A DNA stretch of 64,000 nucleotides from Erigeron canadensis (taxonomy: Eukaryota > Streptophyta > Magnoliopsida > Asterales > Asteraceae): the NCBI RefSeq assembly GCF_010389155.1, contig NC_057769.1:17422735-17486734 (forward strand). The letters run 5' to 3'. The notes beneath the pieces are model-generated. The model had not been told where the DNA came from, ran no database searches, and saw only the letters and a list, made by a program, of their open reading frames with translations. Of this stretch, positions 1 to 11,689 are shown piece after piece. The position numbers were made by a program, and so were the translations under genes. Each line of letters begins with the position of its first letter. Positions within the stretch are counted from its first letter, which is position 1.

Positions 1-1505
1 ACTTAGTTCAGTGATTACAATTTGGGATATATTGGTAAACACAAAGTAGCAAGGTTTCCTTAATCTGAACTTAAATATACAATGTTTTTGTGGGAAACAT
101 ATTCAGATATATGGCTGAGAATGCTTGCTTTTCAGTAATGAATTGATCTAGTCCTTAAATTTTGTGAAAGATCTAGCATTACTATATGATTTGTTTAAAA
201 TATAGGCAAAAACCTTTACAACTCATAAGCATGAAAGCTAAATGTGATATTGTTTATGCAAATGAAATGAATGTTATTTAAGGGGCTAATGTAGTCTTTG
301 ACATTTGGACAAGTATGTCCTCGGGGTGTCTTTGTATACCTAGCCTACCTAAAGCTTTCAACTTGGGATAGGTTGTCAGAAAGTTCGCTACATGGGTCTC
401 ATAGAAAATCACGGGTTCCTTATAAATAATGAAATACAAAAGCAAATAAGTTAAATCACAAAGTAATTAAATTGAGTTATCTAAAAAGTGTCTCATGATT
501 TGTTTAAGGGTGTTTTTGAATATATATTGAATATTTGTTATCTTAGTGCTTGTATCGATTACGGAAGTATATCTGAATGTGGGTCACATAAGTTCGCAAA
601 CTATTCAGTGGCATATTAGGCTACTCGGGTTACATGGTAACTGTCCTTGTCCAGGGTATGTCGAAAGTGTCATAACTCAAAGGAAACTGGAAGTACCGAG
701 TATTTAAAAGGACAAATATACCGGTAATCGTGGTTGGGTCACTGTTCATAACTAATAATAAGAGAATTATTTCTCACTTGCAGACTTATGTAAATGCTAA
801 TCTGATCTAATCTGCAAAAACTTAGAATTTCTTGTAAATAAATAAAGTAGTTTAGTTTTTATTTTATTTTATTTTATTTTTATTTTTTTTGTTTTGTTTT
901 CGTTTTTATTTTTATTTTTGTAATAAGTGTCATTTTGTGTGTCAAACTAGTTCTTATTGCACGAGAGATTTGATAAGCATTAAAGGTTATAATTCTTAGT
1001 GAATTATATAAGTCTTGTTGCTTACGGTATAAATGTTTAAAAGATGGATTTTCTAATTAATACATAAGTTGTTTAATTTAGAAAATGAAATATTTTGAAA
1101 ATTGAAAAGTCAAAATATTTTTGAATGTGTTTCAAGTAAATTTTTGAAATTTCAATTGTTTTTGGTTGATAAGTATGTTTGACAAAGATTAGACTTGCCT
1201 TAGATCTTGTAATAATTGTTAGGTTAAGATTTTGATTGTTTTGCATATTTATGATATTTTTATTATTTTTGATGCATTGATGAAGTTTGTTAAGTATGCA
1301 GGTTACAGATAATAAACTCATTTTAAATGAAATTGGCATCAAAATTTCAGATTGTGATTGAAGGCAAAATTGTTTTCGCTTGCTTATTAGAATTGCATTG
1401 CGACGGACAATAAAAGTTGTTCAGAAATTAGAAGAATTGTACAACAAGGTTGGATTGCCTTGTATTTATTAACTTAAGACTTAGTGTGATAGGTTATAAT
1501 TGTAT
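1..1505 (+). repeat. Family R spacer, copy 1, left part
   Basis: This is non-coding sequence repeated at 17829-19334. It contains a T-rich low-complexity tract (about 850-925) built on TTTTA and TTTTTG units, also present in the other copy near 18680-18740. The ORF at 1073-1342 on the minus strand has no recognisable domain and is probably chance. By comparison with copy 2 this segment lies just downstream of pol. Confidence 0.75.
1501..1505. repeat. Target-site duplication TGTAT, left of element 1
   Basis: TGTAT sits immediately left of the LTR and again at 13185-13189. The empty site in the other family R copy (about 19330-19345) has a single copy of the flanking sequence. Confidence 0.9.
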
Positions 1506-1828
1506 TGTAATCAACACGATTTTCATAACCGAATTCACATCAACAATGGCGTTTGGTTAGTGTGTGTGTTCTTGGTGTTTGTGTGTGTTTTGAGAGATAA
1601 TTGGGATCAAGAGTGTGATGTTCAGGAGTAATAGTATGAAGAATGTGTTGTTAATATGTCAAAGTTATAATTTCTAAGGAATTGAGGGTTATTTATAGTC
1701 CAAACTATCTAACTATGCTAATTAACACTATTAGCCCCTCAAGCTTAGAAATTATCAACTCATGACTTAACAACAAGTAAGTCCATAACTTAAATTACAA
1801 TGTATCACTATTTTTTGGATTTCTAACA
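1506..1828 (-). repeat. Element 1 LTR (3' LTR in element orientation)
   Basis: It is 323 bp and nearly identical to 12864-13184. In element orientation it starts TGTTAGAAATCC and ends GTTGATTACA. Confidence 0.95.
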
Positions 1829-1840
1829 TTCTCCCCCTTA
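1829..1840 (-). other. Element 1 polypurine tract
   Basis: The minus strand reads TAAGGGGGAGAA directly before the 3' LTR. This is the usual position of the plus-strand priming site. Confidence 0.9.
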
Positions 1841-2949
1841 GTGATATATTGTAAGGTCTTGAAGTACGTGTTGATTTGTCTTGTAGGAATGAATTTGATG
1901 AGCCCGGTGATGAAGACAATTGGTAAGTTGAAACAAGTCTTCAAAGCTTTCTCATTGTCTTTGGAGAACTTGATTCAGTATTGGTTTTGGACTTCTTGAA
2001 GTTAAATCATCTATTGTTTCTCAATGTTCTTATTGAACAGAGAATGATGAGTGTGTGTATGTCTTGAATCTTTGAAGATTGTTGACTCATGAATCAGAGT
2101 TGTCTTTTGAGGTGCGGAAGGTATGAACTTGTCTTGAATTCTTCAATCTTCGAATCTTGAAGTCATTTCTTTGAAATCTTGGAATGAATTTTCAGAAATA
2201 TGTACTCTCCCCCTTGATGTGTGCAATGTAGCTTTAGATAAAGTGTTTGTTGTATGACGTGAAGATCTTTAATTTGACGAAGACTCTTTTTGAAGCTTTT
2301 CTTCTTTGTTTCGAATCTTCAATCTTTTGTCCTTTGAATCTTTGATCTTTGTCACATCGTCTTGAATACTTTTGAGAGTAAAGATTTCAAAAAAAATTTT
2401 AGAAAGTCTCTTAATAGTATCTCTGAAAGCAATTAAAACAACCAAACACAAACTTTTCTCCTTGACCTTATTAATCATTCTAATTTCTTTTCCTAATCAA
2501 TAATCAATCATACTATTTTCTCCCCCTCATAATGACAAAGTTGGGAACCAATGTCATTATGCAAACATTGATCGATTGGAATGTTTGAAAGAAATAATCA
2601 TGACTAAGTTCTAGACATTATGCTCATGGAGAATTATCAACCATCAAAACATCAATCTAACCATATAATCCAACCCAATTGTACCTATGGATGACTAAAA
2701 TGTGAGATTGAAGTTGTTGGGATAAACATTGTATCATAGTGCTGGTGTTTTCTATGTTCGGGTGATGAGAGAAGAAACCGGATAAGAATGATCCGTTTGC
2801 ATTCAAAAATCGAAAGGATTAATGAAATGACCGAAGGAAATGTATTATCATTTATCGGATTTCCTATGTATCATTGAGACATGCACAAAGCAAACCTCTA
2901 ACATAGTTTGGTATTTTGGCTTTCCAACCTCAAGAATGCTTTAAAAAAT

Positions 2950-2996
2950 GTAAACCATGGTCAGTGTCACCTAGGCGTTCGATAACCATGTTCTAC
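2950..2996 (-). other. Constant-loop hairpin A (element 1)
   Basis: The 12-nt arms at 2950-2961 and 2985-2996 pair at 10 positions. The 23-nt loop contains GTCACCTAGGCGTTCGATA. The same loop word recurs in four other hairpins in elements 1 and 2. Confidence 0.65.
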
Positions 2997-3931
2997 TATC
3001 CGTAAAGACTTTTACGAAAAATCCAAGGTCACAATAGACTTCTTGTTAACCCAATAATTACAAAAATGCAATTATGAGACCTACGTTCAAAGCTGGAAAT
3101 GATGTTAGCAATGGTAGGATTTCCATTTGATCATCGTGAAATATCATCTAAGATATCACTACAAATGTTCCGGCTATATCACAAAGATAAGCATGTATAT
3201 CACAAAGATATGACGCAAATGTGTCCTAAAGAATGAATAACGATCAAATAAATGATCAATCACGAGAGCTCTAGACACAAAGTGATCAAATGAAGTCGGG
3301 GATCGGAGCAGAATGAAGAGTCAATAGTAATGTGAAAATCTCCGTGAGAAATGAAACAAGTATTTGTTAAGAAACACTTGAGTGGTTTGGTAAAGATGTG
3401 CATTGCTTCATTGGGTCCATAAAGTCTTTACCAAGATATCAACAAATGACATCCGATAGAAATATGTTGTACCCGGCGATCTGAGAGTTTTAGGGAAGGG
3501 TATCATTTCTTTTAACCCTTTTCTCACAACATATCACCATAACCTCTCACTTTTCTACTGTACTCCCTCCAACTTAGTTGCACGAATTCATCATCACTCA
3601 AGAATACCCTTACTATCTAATGAAAGAAGTGAAAACTCCGGGGTTAGAACTCATCGGCGATGATGAAATTCTTGGAGTAGAATTTTGAGAAAAACCTAGT
3701 CGCTCATGTGCAAACTAAACACCGAACTTCCTTTGAAGAAAATTTTTTGAAAAAATCATCAAATGTGAAAAGAAAAAAATTTTAAAAACACATTTGAAGT
3801 TTGAAAGAGATTTGAAAGCACAAACTCCCCCTTAATCTATGCAAGGATAGATCAAAAAGATTTTCATAGAAAAGGTGGAGCAAAAATGATTTGTGTGAAA
3901 TCAAAACAGGTTTTATGAAAAGTGAACTCAA

Positions 3932-4005
3932 TCAATTGTTCAAGATGAGATAATTCAGGAGTACACAAAGGCGTTCAATCCTTTGCTTCTCATATCAACA
4001 ATTGA
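3932..4005 (-). other. Constant-loop hairpin B (element 1)
   Basis: The outer arms TCAATTG/CAATTGA and GATGAGA/TCTCAT flank an inner stem AGGA (3957-3960) / TCCT (3979-3982). The inner stem encloses the 18-nt loop GTACACAAAGGCGTTCAA. Confidence 0.7.
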
Positions 4006-4052
4006 GAATTTTTGAAACACGTGTAACAAAATTGCAATTAACATCTTGTATT

Positions 4053-4134
4053 ACACATATACATTCATATAAGACTACTTGGAAGTACACAAAGGCGTTC
4101 AATTCCGCGTTATCTTATATCAATTTATATGTAT
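4053..4134 (-). other. Constant-loop hairpin C (element 1)
   Basis: The 22-nt outer arms (4053-4074 and 4113-4134) pair at 19 positions. The inner stem GGAA (4081-4084) / TTCC (4103-4106) encloses the same 18-nt loop as hairpin B. The inner stem differs from B at two base pairs, and both are compensated. Confidence 0.75.
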
Positions 4135-4186
4135 AACAACATGAATTAATTCCATCTTTGAAACATAAATAATTTTTCTTTTTAAG

Positions 4187-4343
4187 ACCGGGTTGCATAC
4201 AGAGTATATGCAAGCCATTGTGAAATAAATAACACAAATACGCACGGGTTATACACTGAGTGTGCATAAGCCATTTTGAAATAAATAGTTCAATGAAGAA
4301 CGGGTTGCATACTGAATATACGCAAGCCACTTTGAAATAAAAG
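4187..4343 (-). repeat. Three tandem hairpin units
   Basis: There are three degenerate units of about 45-57 bp, each with a GGTT..AAGCC inverted repeat followed by a TTGAAATAAA-like tail. The stems are TTGCATA/TATGCAA in unit 1, TTATACAC/GTGTGCATAA in unit 2 and TTGCATA/TATACGCAA in unit 3. The stem sequence changes between units while pairing is kept. Confidence 0.7.
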
Positions 4344-4465
4344 AAAATTAAGAAAATCTTTTTGTTATTTTCCAAAAAAATTTTTATTTTTGTATTTGAT
4401 TTTTGGTTTTTCAATTTTTAATATTTTGAAAAATGAATCAAGAATTCCTTCCATGGTAAAGTGAA

Positions 4466-7400
4466 TCAAGGATCAAGATTTAGCATACCAAGTTTAGAGA
4501 TTAAGAAATTAAACCTCTTTTCGTCCAGTGGTTTTGTGAACAAATCAGCGAGTTCGATGTCACCTTTCTCAACATGATCTTTGAGAAAATGATATCTCAC
4601 ATCAATGTGTTTTGAACGTGAGTGGTTGACTGAGTTGACGGCAATTGCAATGGCACTTTGAGAATCACAATAGATAGGGACACGATCATATTTCAGACCA
4701 TAGTCAGTAAGTTGTGTTTTCATCCATAACACTTGAGCACAACAACTAGCAGCAGCTACATATTCAGCTTCTGCTGTTGACAGTGATACGCAATTTTGCT
4801 TTTTGGATGACCAACTTACAATCTTATCCCCTAAGAATTGTAAAGTACCAGATGTGCTTTTGCGATCAAGCTTACAACCTGCATGATCTGCATCTGAATA
4901 GGCAGTTAAATTGAATCCAGTATCCCGTGGATACCAGAGACCAAGATTGGGTGTACCCTTTAGATAACGAAAAATTCGTTTCACAGCTTGGTAATGTAAA
5001 TCAGTAGGAGCTGCTTGATACCTAGCACACATACATGTTGCAAACATTATATCTGGGCGAGATGCTGTAAGATACAACAATGAACCAATCATGTTTCTAT
5101 ACCTCTTTTGGTAAAATGGTTTCCCATTTTTATCAGCATTTATGTTTGTACGAGCAGCCATTGGGGTTGAAATTGAAGAACAGTTAGTCATTTCAAATTT
5201 TTTCAACATATCTTTTATGTACTTACCTTGTGATATAAAAATACCAGTTGGTAGTTGTTTGATTTGTAGACCCAAAAAGTAATTCATTTCCCCAATCATG
5301 CTCATTTCAAAATGATTGACCATTAGAGATGAAAAATTTCGGCAAAAAGTTTGACTGGTTGACCCAAAAATAATGTCATCAACATATATTTGGACAAGTA
5401 AAACATGCTTACCTTGCTTACGAATAAACAGGGTAGGGTCAATAGTACCTTTGGTAAAGCCTCCTTTGAGTAAGAAAGTAGATAAGGAATCATACCATGC
5501 TCGGGGTGCCTGCTTTAGACCATAGAGAGCCTTGTCTAACCTGTAGACATGGTTTGGCTTCTTAGGATCAACAAAACCTTCAGGTTGCTCCACGTAAACT
5601 TCTTCTTTGAGTTCTCCATTCAAGAATGCTGTGTTCACATCCATTTGAAACACAGTGAAGTTTCTGAATGCGGCATAAGCTAAGAATATATGAATGGCCT
5701 CCATTCTTGCAACAGGAGCGAAAGTTTCATCGGAATCCACACCAGGTTGTTGGCAGTAACCCTTTGCAACCAATCTAGCTTTGTTCCTTACTACAACTCC
5801 ATTTTCATCCTTTTTGTTCTTGAAAATCCACTTGGTGCGAATTGGTTCTTCTTTTCTTGGATTTGGAACCAATCTCCATACCTTCAGCCTCTCAAACTGA
5901 GCTAATTCATCTTGCATTGCTTTAACCCACTCTGGATCACTAAGAGCTTCAGAGACTGTTTTGGGTTCAACGTTACTCAGTGAAAGTGCAACAAGACATT
6001 CATTGACTGTAGTACGGGTAGAAACACCAGCTTGTGGATCTCCGATGATTTGTTCTGCAGGATGATCCTTGCGCATACGTGACCACTTGTTGTCATGAGG
6101 AAGAGGATTTTGTTGATGAAGGTCAACATTATCATCATTAAATCCAGAGTTCTATTGAGCAATGGAATCATAGCTTGGAAGAACTCTTTCCTCAAAATTT
6201 GGATGATCAAAATCCAGTGGTACATACACATTTGGAGTATTTGATGGATTTGTCGTTTGGGTGATTTGAGAAGGTTGTTCTTGATCATTCTTTTGAGAAT
6301 AAATATCACTTGAAGATGATTCTTCTTGCTTTGTAGAATTTGAAGATGATTCATGATTGTTGTCTGGAACTGATTCATTTGTTTGAATGGGGTCATTGTT
6401 CGGAATTGGTTCATTGATGACTTGAGGTTCCTTTTCTTGAATCGGTTTTGAGTTGTAGAATTCTTCGAAAAGAATATCTAGCTCTTCACTTGTTGGAGTT
6501 GGATATTTCTTGAATTTTGAAGCTAAGGTAGACGTCCTTGATGAAGCACTTGAAGTACTTTGATCACTAATTGTTGGTAGCAAACTTTCTTGTTCAAATA
6601 TCATGCCAGACATCTCGTCAAACCAAACATTCATGGTTTCTTGAATCGTGTTTGTTCGACGATTAAAGATGCGATATGCAATCGATGTCTTTGAGTAACC
6701 AACAAAGTAACCTTCGTCACCTTTCCTTTCAAACTTTCCAACATTTTCCCGATCATTCAAGGTATAATAGACACACCCAAAAATATGGAAGTAATTGATG
6801 TTGGGTTTGCGTTTGTTAATAACCTCATAAGGAGTCTTCCCATGACGCTGATTAATGATGGACCGATTTTGAGTATGACATGCAGAGTCAACAGCTTCAG
6901 CCCACATGTTTGATGGTAACTTGGAATAAGCAAGCATTGTTCTTGCTGCTTCCACCAGCGTACGGTTTCTCCTTTCAACAACACCATTTTGTTGCGGGGT
7001 ACGAACAACAGAGAATTGGTGAGTAATGCCTTTTGATTTTCAAAGTTCATTGAAGATGGCATTTTTGAACTCAGTACCGTTATCTGAACGGATATAACGG
7101 ACTGGAAGTTGAAGATTCACTTGAGTGGAAGTGATGAAATCGATCAGTATTTGAGTTGTTTCATCTTTTGAAGCAAGAAACTTGACCCAAGTGTATCTAG
7201 AATAATCATCAATGATAACCAGAATATATCTCTTCCCGTTTCTGCTTTGTACTTTCATAGGCCCACAAAGATCCATGTGAATCAAATGAAGAGGTGCCAA
7301 AGTGTGTGGAATTTTCTTTGGTTTATGAGAAGTTCTCTTGATCTTCCCAACTGCACAAGAAGGACAGACATGCTCACTTTCATATTTGTAGTCAGGCAAG

Positions 7401-7888
7401 CCTTCAACAAGTTGCTTGTTGACTAATGCATTGATGATTTGATAATTCAAGTGAGAAAGCCTTCTGTGCCACAACCAAGAATTTTTTGATGTAGCTTTTG
7501 AAACAAGACAGATATTATCAGTTGGTTGGTTATCATCAAGATTAACTGTGAAAAGATTGTCTTCACGATCTCCGCATAGGATATCAACTCCATATAGAGT
7601 TTGGACTTTGCACAGAGATTGTCGAAAAAGAACTTGAAGATTGTTGTCACAAAACTGTCCAACACTAAACAAGTTATGACTTAGGCCTTCAACATAATGA
7701 ACTTTCTTGATGACAATTCCGTTTCTTTCAATCTCTCCATAACCTAGAATTGGAGTGAAATTGTTGTTTCTGAAACGAACAGTTCCCATGAATCTTTCAA
7801 CAAAATTCTTGAGCAATGATTTATTGCCAGTCATGTGTTTTGAACACCCGGAATCGAGTATCCATACACAGATGGTTATTTCCTGCAA
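4466..7888 (-). pseudogene. pol: Element 1 pol: protease, integrase, reverse transcriptase, RNase H
   Basis: One reading frame of about 1140 codons is interrupted by two stops: TGA at 7040-7042 inside the integrase core and TAG at 6152-6154 between integrase and RT. Seen in order: the protease motif LDSGCSKHMTG; a GAG-pre-integrase zinc site (WHRRLSHLN, CPSCAVGK); integrase acidic residues in HMDLCGPM and RSDNGTEF, with the third (NGVVERRNRT) beyond the first stop; the RT fingers and YVDDIIFGS catalytic motif; and Copia-type RNase H ending in [14 protein letters not shown]. The last 536 codons (RT and RNase H) are uninterrupted. The polyprotein would cut itself, copy the RNA and integrate the cDNA. 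The frame is offset by 2 from the ORF ending at 7897, so pol cannot be reached from gag here by simple read-through. Confidence 0.9.
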
Positions 7889-7896
7889 ACAAAAAT

Positions 7897-9111
7897 TTAA
7901 CCGACTTTAGGTACCCACTTAAAGACGGGTCCTTTGTGGTTAGTTAATACAGGCAGGGGATATAACTTAGGAAATGCATACAAACATGCTTTCATGTCAA
8001 CATACTTGTTAATAAGCACATTATCAATAAGCATATTCGGATTAAATAATCGAATATTAATGCATGAATCAAAAGTAACATGTTTACCAGCATTTAAACC
8101 ATGCATCTGAAAACAAGAATTAACATTGTTTACAACATCACAAGGCCTAGCCTTGGCACCATTAACATTGTTTAACACAGAGGACTCAAAAGATAAATTG
8201 TTTGACTCAACAGAAACATGCTTCTTCTTTCTACCATCTTTTCTTCTTCGCCTTTTCTTCTTTTTATCAACATTAGTGATCTTAGGTACTAATGACTTAG
8301 TTACCCATTTAGACTCACTAATCAAGCTCTTTCCACCTGTTGGATTGGCATTAAGAAGATTAGAACGATAGTTTTGAAGTACTTTTATCTTTTTAGACTC
8401 TTTTGGGGATGCGGAAACTTCTTGTTTCTTAGGTTTATCATGAGAAAACCAGCCATATCTATCCCTATATCTAGTTGCATTATTTGAAGCATCCCTAGTT
8501 AGCAAAACTGAGCTAGACTTAGACACTTTTGAATTTGAACGAGAATGAGGTCTAGACAAAGAAACATTTGAATTGATTTCCAGAAGTTTCACTTTGTTGT
8601 ATTTTATTTTAGGTTTGGTCTCATCTTGCTTGGTTTTGACATGCTTTTCTGGGGTAGGACACTTTGTTTTTAACATATTGATTCTTGGTTTGGTGACAGT
8701 CTTTGGTTCAGTCTTGATGGGTTTGGAAGTAACCTGTTTCTTTGAATAATATGAAGTTGGAGTTTTGAAAAACGATTTTGGAGATTCCTCTTTTGATTCA
8801 ACTTTGATTTTGGTAGATTCAATCTTTTTCTCAGTTTCAGAATCAAAAACATATTCTCCCTCCATGAATTTATCAAAATCAGATTTGTTGAATGATGAAA
8901 TCGGAGAGAATTTTGAAAAATCAGGAGTTTTGTTTTCCAACTTCACACTATTTGTTGTCTCAGGAATAAAATCAACTTGAAATGATGCTTCTTTGGTTTC
9001 ACAAGAAAATTGAGTAGAGGTATCAACACCTATACTAGCACAAGGTTTAGTGTGAACAACTAACTCTTCAGGAAACTCACAAGTGAAAAACCTAACGTAG
9101 TACCATATCAA
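7897..9111 (-). pseudogene. Element 1 gag-pol linker ORF
   Basis: This open frame of 404 codons lies between gag and protease. It is rich in Lys, Ser and Thr, has a basic cluster (KKKKRRRRKDGRKKK) and ends KWVPKVG. It has no ATG at its upstream edge, which is a TTG codon following a TGA, so it is probably the continuation of gag after a frameshift near 9114. I see no enzyme motif. A basic, low-complexity region between nucleocapsid and protease is common in long plant Copia polyproteins. Ten bases after its stop the protease frame begins behind an acceptor-like TTTGTTTGCAG. Confidence 0.65.
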
Positions 9112-9113
9112 AA

Positions 9114-11642
9114 CTAAACTATTTCAGTAGCAGTATTTTGACATGAATACTCAAAAGAATCAGTCAAGGTTTGGGTGGAGGAATCAGTAGATGAAACATA
9201 TGTAGTCAGAGTTGAATGGTCTACCAAGAGACTGAAATCAGTTTGTGTAGAAACATTCACACAAACTTTCTTGATATCAACAACAATTGATTCATTCTTT
9301 GAATTCGGACTTTGAGACTTTAGATTATTGATAAATTTTTGTTGAGATTCCACCTTTTGTTGTAAACCTTCTATTTGTTTTTCCAAAATTGTGGATGGAA
9401 CATACACTTTAGTTGGTTTAGGTGGGGAAACGACAAATTCTTGGTTTTGAAAGTTAGATGCAATTTCTTCCAATTCAAAAATTGAAGACTTTTTCATTTC
9501 GTAAGAAGTGTTGATGGCATCATAGTTAACCAAAAATTTATTGTTTTGAATTTTCTCAACTTCATCAGTCTCAAATTCGTCATCCAATGGACGTATGAAT
9601 TGTTGAACCATACCAAGTCTTAAAAACTTTTCATCATACAAAGGTTCGATTTTTTCTTTGGCTATTTGCAATGGAGTGATATTCTCAAATCCCAACCCAA
9701 GAAGAAGTTCTGATCTATCAATCTTTGACTTATTGAAATAGGCAGTGAAATCCAAAAGAGGGTTTTGTTCAACTTTGTACAACTTTTCTTGATAGAAAAG
9801 TATATTCTTTTTATGTTCCTCAATTTGTTTTCCAAGATTTTCAATCTCAATGCCTTTTAAAAAACAGTTATGATTTAAATCAGAAACTTTTCTTTCAAGT
9901 TCAATTGTTTTTGGTGTAGCCTCTTGAAGCTTTTTATTCAGAATATCAACATCCATTTGTCTCGCATTGGCACGAAGCCATTCATTGGTCTTTTGAATTT
10001 CAAGATCTTGATTGGCCTTTTCAAGATCAAGAATGGTCTTTTCTAAATTATGACACTTTTCCAATAACTTAGAGTCAGGGGATGCATTCATTTCACATTC
10101 TTTGACCAACATTTTTTCTTTGTAGTTTTGAAATTCTTGTTTCATAACATCATAATCAAAAAGAAGTTTAGAATTTTCTTCAAGAAGTTTTGTGTATTCC
10201 CTTTTTGAAAATATAATGCTATTTTTCAATTTCTTGTTTTTGTTGGCTAAAGAAGTGTAATGATTTGTCAGATTTGATAAGGCAATTCTACAAGACTCTT
10301 TATCCTTAATTGAAGAAAAAGTAGAGTCAAGATTTACCTCATCATCGGGATATTCCTCGTTAGTGTTGTCAGCCTCCAGCATCTTATCTTTGCTCAACCT
10401 TGCCATGAAACATACATTGGCAGACAGATCTTCATCTTCATCATCAGTAAGCAAGAGCCACTTGTCATCTTTAGCAATCAAGGCTTGACCGGCTTCAACT
10501 TGCTTTGCCAGAAGCATCTTCTGCTTGTAGTATGCATAATCCTTTTTGCGAGGCTGTTTGCAATCCACAGCAAAATGACCAGGAAATCCACCGTTGTAAC
10601 ACTTTTTGTCAGATGTCTTTTCTTTCTCCATGATTTGTTTCTTATTTTCTGCTTTCTTGTCTCTTTGCTTGGAGACAGTTGTTTCACCTTGTTCAAAACT
10701 CTTGTGATGATATTGTTCCTTCTTTGGAAATGCACTTGTTGATGAAGTTCGAAGATTGTTGTTAGTTGGCCTCGCTTTGAAATATTTCTTCTTGAAATGC
10801 TTGGTAATAGCGGCAAGAGCTTGGTAGAATTCATCAGGAACACGATCTCTTGGAGCCAAGTAATCTTCTCCTTCCTCATCAGACGAAGAAACAATAGTCA
10901 TTTGTCTTTTAAGAGCCTCAGAAACCTTTCGTTCAACAACCAATGCCAAAGAATCAGTAGATACAACTTCTGGCACTTTGTTGAATGAATTTTTGCTTAG
11001 AACTTTGCTCTCATTCAACTTGAAAGATTCATAAAGAGTATGAATGGTGAATTTGGTCAGATCTTGATGTTGTTTGATTTGGGTTCCATATTCTTCCCAT
11101 TCGGAACCAAGTGCTTTGATAAACTTGATGTTCAACTCACTCTCATCTTTCTTGACCTTGTTCTTTCTCAGTTCATTGATCACATTGCAGAATCGGTAGT
11201 AGACGGACTCAAGAGATTCATTTGGAGATTTCTGAAAATTGTCAAATTCGGTTAAGACATTAGTCAGTCGAATTGTTGATGTTACATCAGAACCTTCCAT
11301 TTGCCTAGCAACTTCATCCCAAATCTCCTTTGCTGTGTCGTAAGAATCAACTGAGCCATAAATCTCATCAGGAAGTGCTTGGTACAAGCATGACCTAGCT
11401 CTGTTGTCAGCAGCAGTACGATCTCTTTTTTCAGCGTTTAAAAGATCAGGAGTCAAAATGGTACGAGTAGTCGGATGACGATGCATAGCAAGTCCATTGA
11501 TGATTGAGTCCTTAAGCATGTGACCATTTGTTTGACGTTCAATGTAATCCATGAACCTTTTCTTCCAAAGTCCATAATTACCACGATAAAGAACTGGTGG
11601 TCTTGTATCAGTACCCAGAGACAGTGCTTCACGAGTAGTCAT
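9114..11642 (-). CDS. gag: Element 1 Gag (capsid and nucleocapsid), 842 aa
   Basis: This is an intact ORF starting at an ATG, the first after the leader. Residues of about 15-250 form the Copia Gag domain (N-terminal GNYGLWKKRFMDYIE, then the UBN2-like YYRFCNVINELR region). A zinc-knuckle site follows at about residue 350, then a long heptad-rich segment (about 440-650) likely to be coiled coil. The knuckle reads CYNGGFPGHFAVDC, so the second metal-binding Cys of CX2CX4HX4C is Gly (codon at 10590-10592), which should weaken RNA binding. The length exceeds the usual Copia Gag because of the coiled-coil extension. The stop at 9114 is followed in another frame by the linker ORF. Confidence 0.85.
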   Translation of the reverse strand: MTTREALSLGTDTRPPVLYRGNYGLWKKRFMDYIERQTNGHMLKDSIINGLAMHRHPTTRTILTPDLLNAEKRDRTAADNRARSCLYQALPDEIYGSVDSYDTAKEIWDEVARQMEGSDVTSTIRLTNVLTEFDNFQKSPNESLESVYYRFCNVINELRKNKVKKDESELNIKFIKALGSEWEEYGTQIKQHQDLTKFTIHTLYESFKLNESKVLSKNSFNKVPEVVSTDSLALVVERKVSEALKRQMTIVSSSDEEGEDYLAPRDRVPDEFYQALAAITKHFKKKYFKARPTNNNLRTSSTSAFPKKEQYHHKSFEQGETTVSKQRDKKAENKKQIMEKEKTSDKKCYNGGFPGHFAVDCKQPRKKDYAYYKQKMLLAKQVEAGQALIAKDDKWLLLTDDEDEDLSANVCFMARLSKDKMLEADNTNEEYPDDEVNLDSTFSSIKDKESCRIALSNLTNHYTSLANKNKKLKNSIIFSKREYTKLLEENSKLLFDYDVMKQEFQNYKEKMLVKECEMNASPDSKLLEKCHNLEKTILDLEKANQDLEIQKTNEWLRANARQMDVDILNKKLQEATPKTIELERKVSDLNHNCFLKGIEIENLGKQIEEHKKNILFYQEKLYKVEQNPLLDFTAYFNKSKIDRSELLLGLGFENITPLQIAKEKIEPLYDEKFLRLGMVQQFIRPLDDEFETDEVEKIQNNKFLVNYDAINTSYEMKKSSIFELEEIASNFQNQEFVVSPPKPTKVYVPSTILEKQIEGLQQKVESQQKFINNLKSQSPNSKNESIVVDIKKVCVNVSTQTDFSLLVDHSTLTTYVSSTDSSTQTLTDSFEYSCQNTATEIV

Positions 11643-11689
11643 TTGAAATTGATTTGAATTGAGAATTGAATTGTTTTTGAAGAAATTTG

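Larger units (their letters stand above)
1841..4465 (-). other. Element 1 long 3' non-coding region
   Basis: These 2.6 kb between the pol stop and the polypurine tract have no convincing gene. The short ORFs at 2269-2478 and 4115-4414 lack domains, and the second crosses a tandem repeat whose unit length changes its frame. The region holds three constant-loop hairpins (2950-2996, 3932-4005, 4053-4134) and a triple hairpin repeat (4187-4343). Element 2 and family R carry accessory ORFs at this place; element 1 has none that I can see. Confidence 0.8.

Noticed and set aside
850..925. TTTTA-rich tract as a regulatory element
   Set aside because: It is low-complexity sequence present in both family R copies with length variation; no specific signal.
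1506..1828. Repeats at 1506-1828 and 12864-13184 as ordinary dispersed repeats
   Set aside because: They are the paired LTRs of one element, shown by TSD, primer site and polypurine tract.
4115..4414. 99-codon minus-strand ORF
   Set aside because: It runs through the three hairpin repeats, whose unit length is not a multiple of three; no domain or conservation as protein.
5690..5905. Plus-strand ORFs opposite element 1 pol and gag (also 8126-8371, 8765-8980, 10485-10742, 11040-11255)
   Set aside because: They are antisense shadows of the minus-strand retroelement genes and have no domains.
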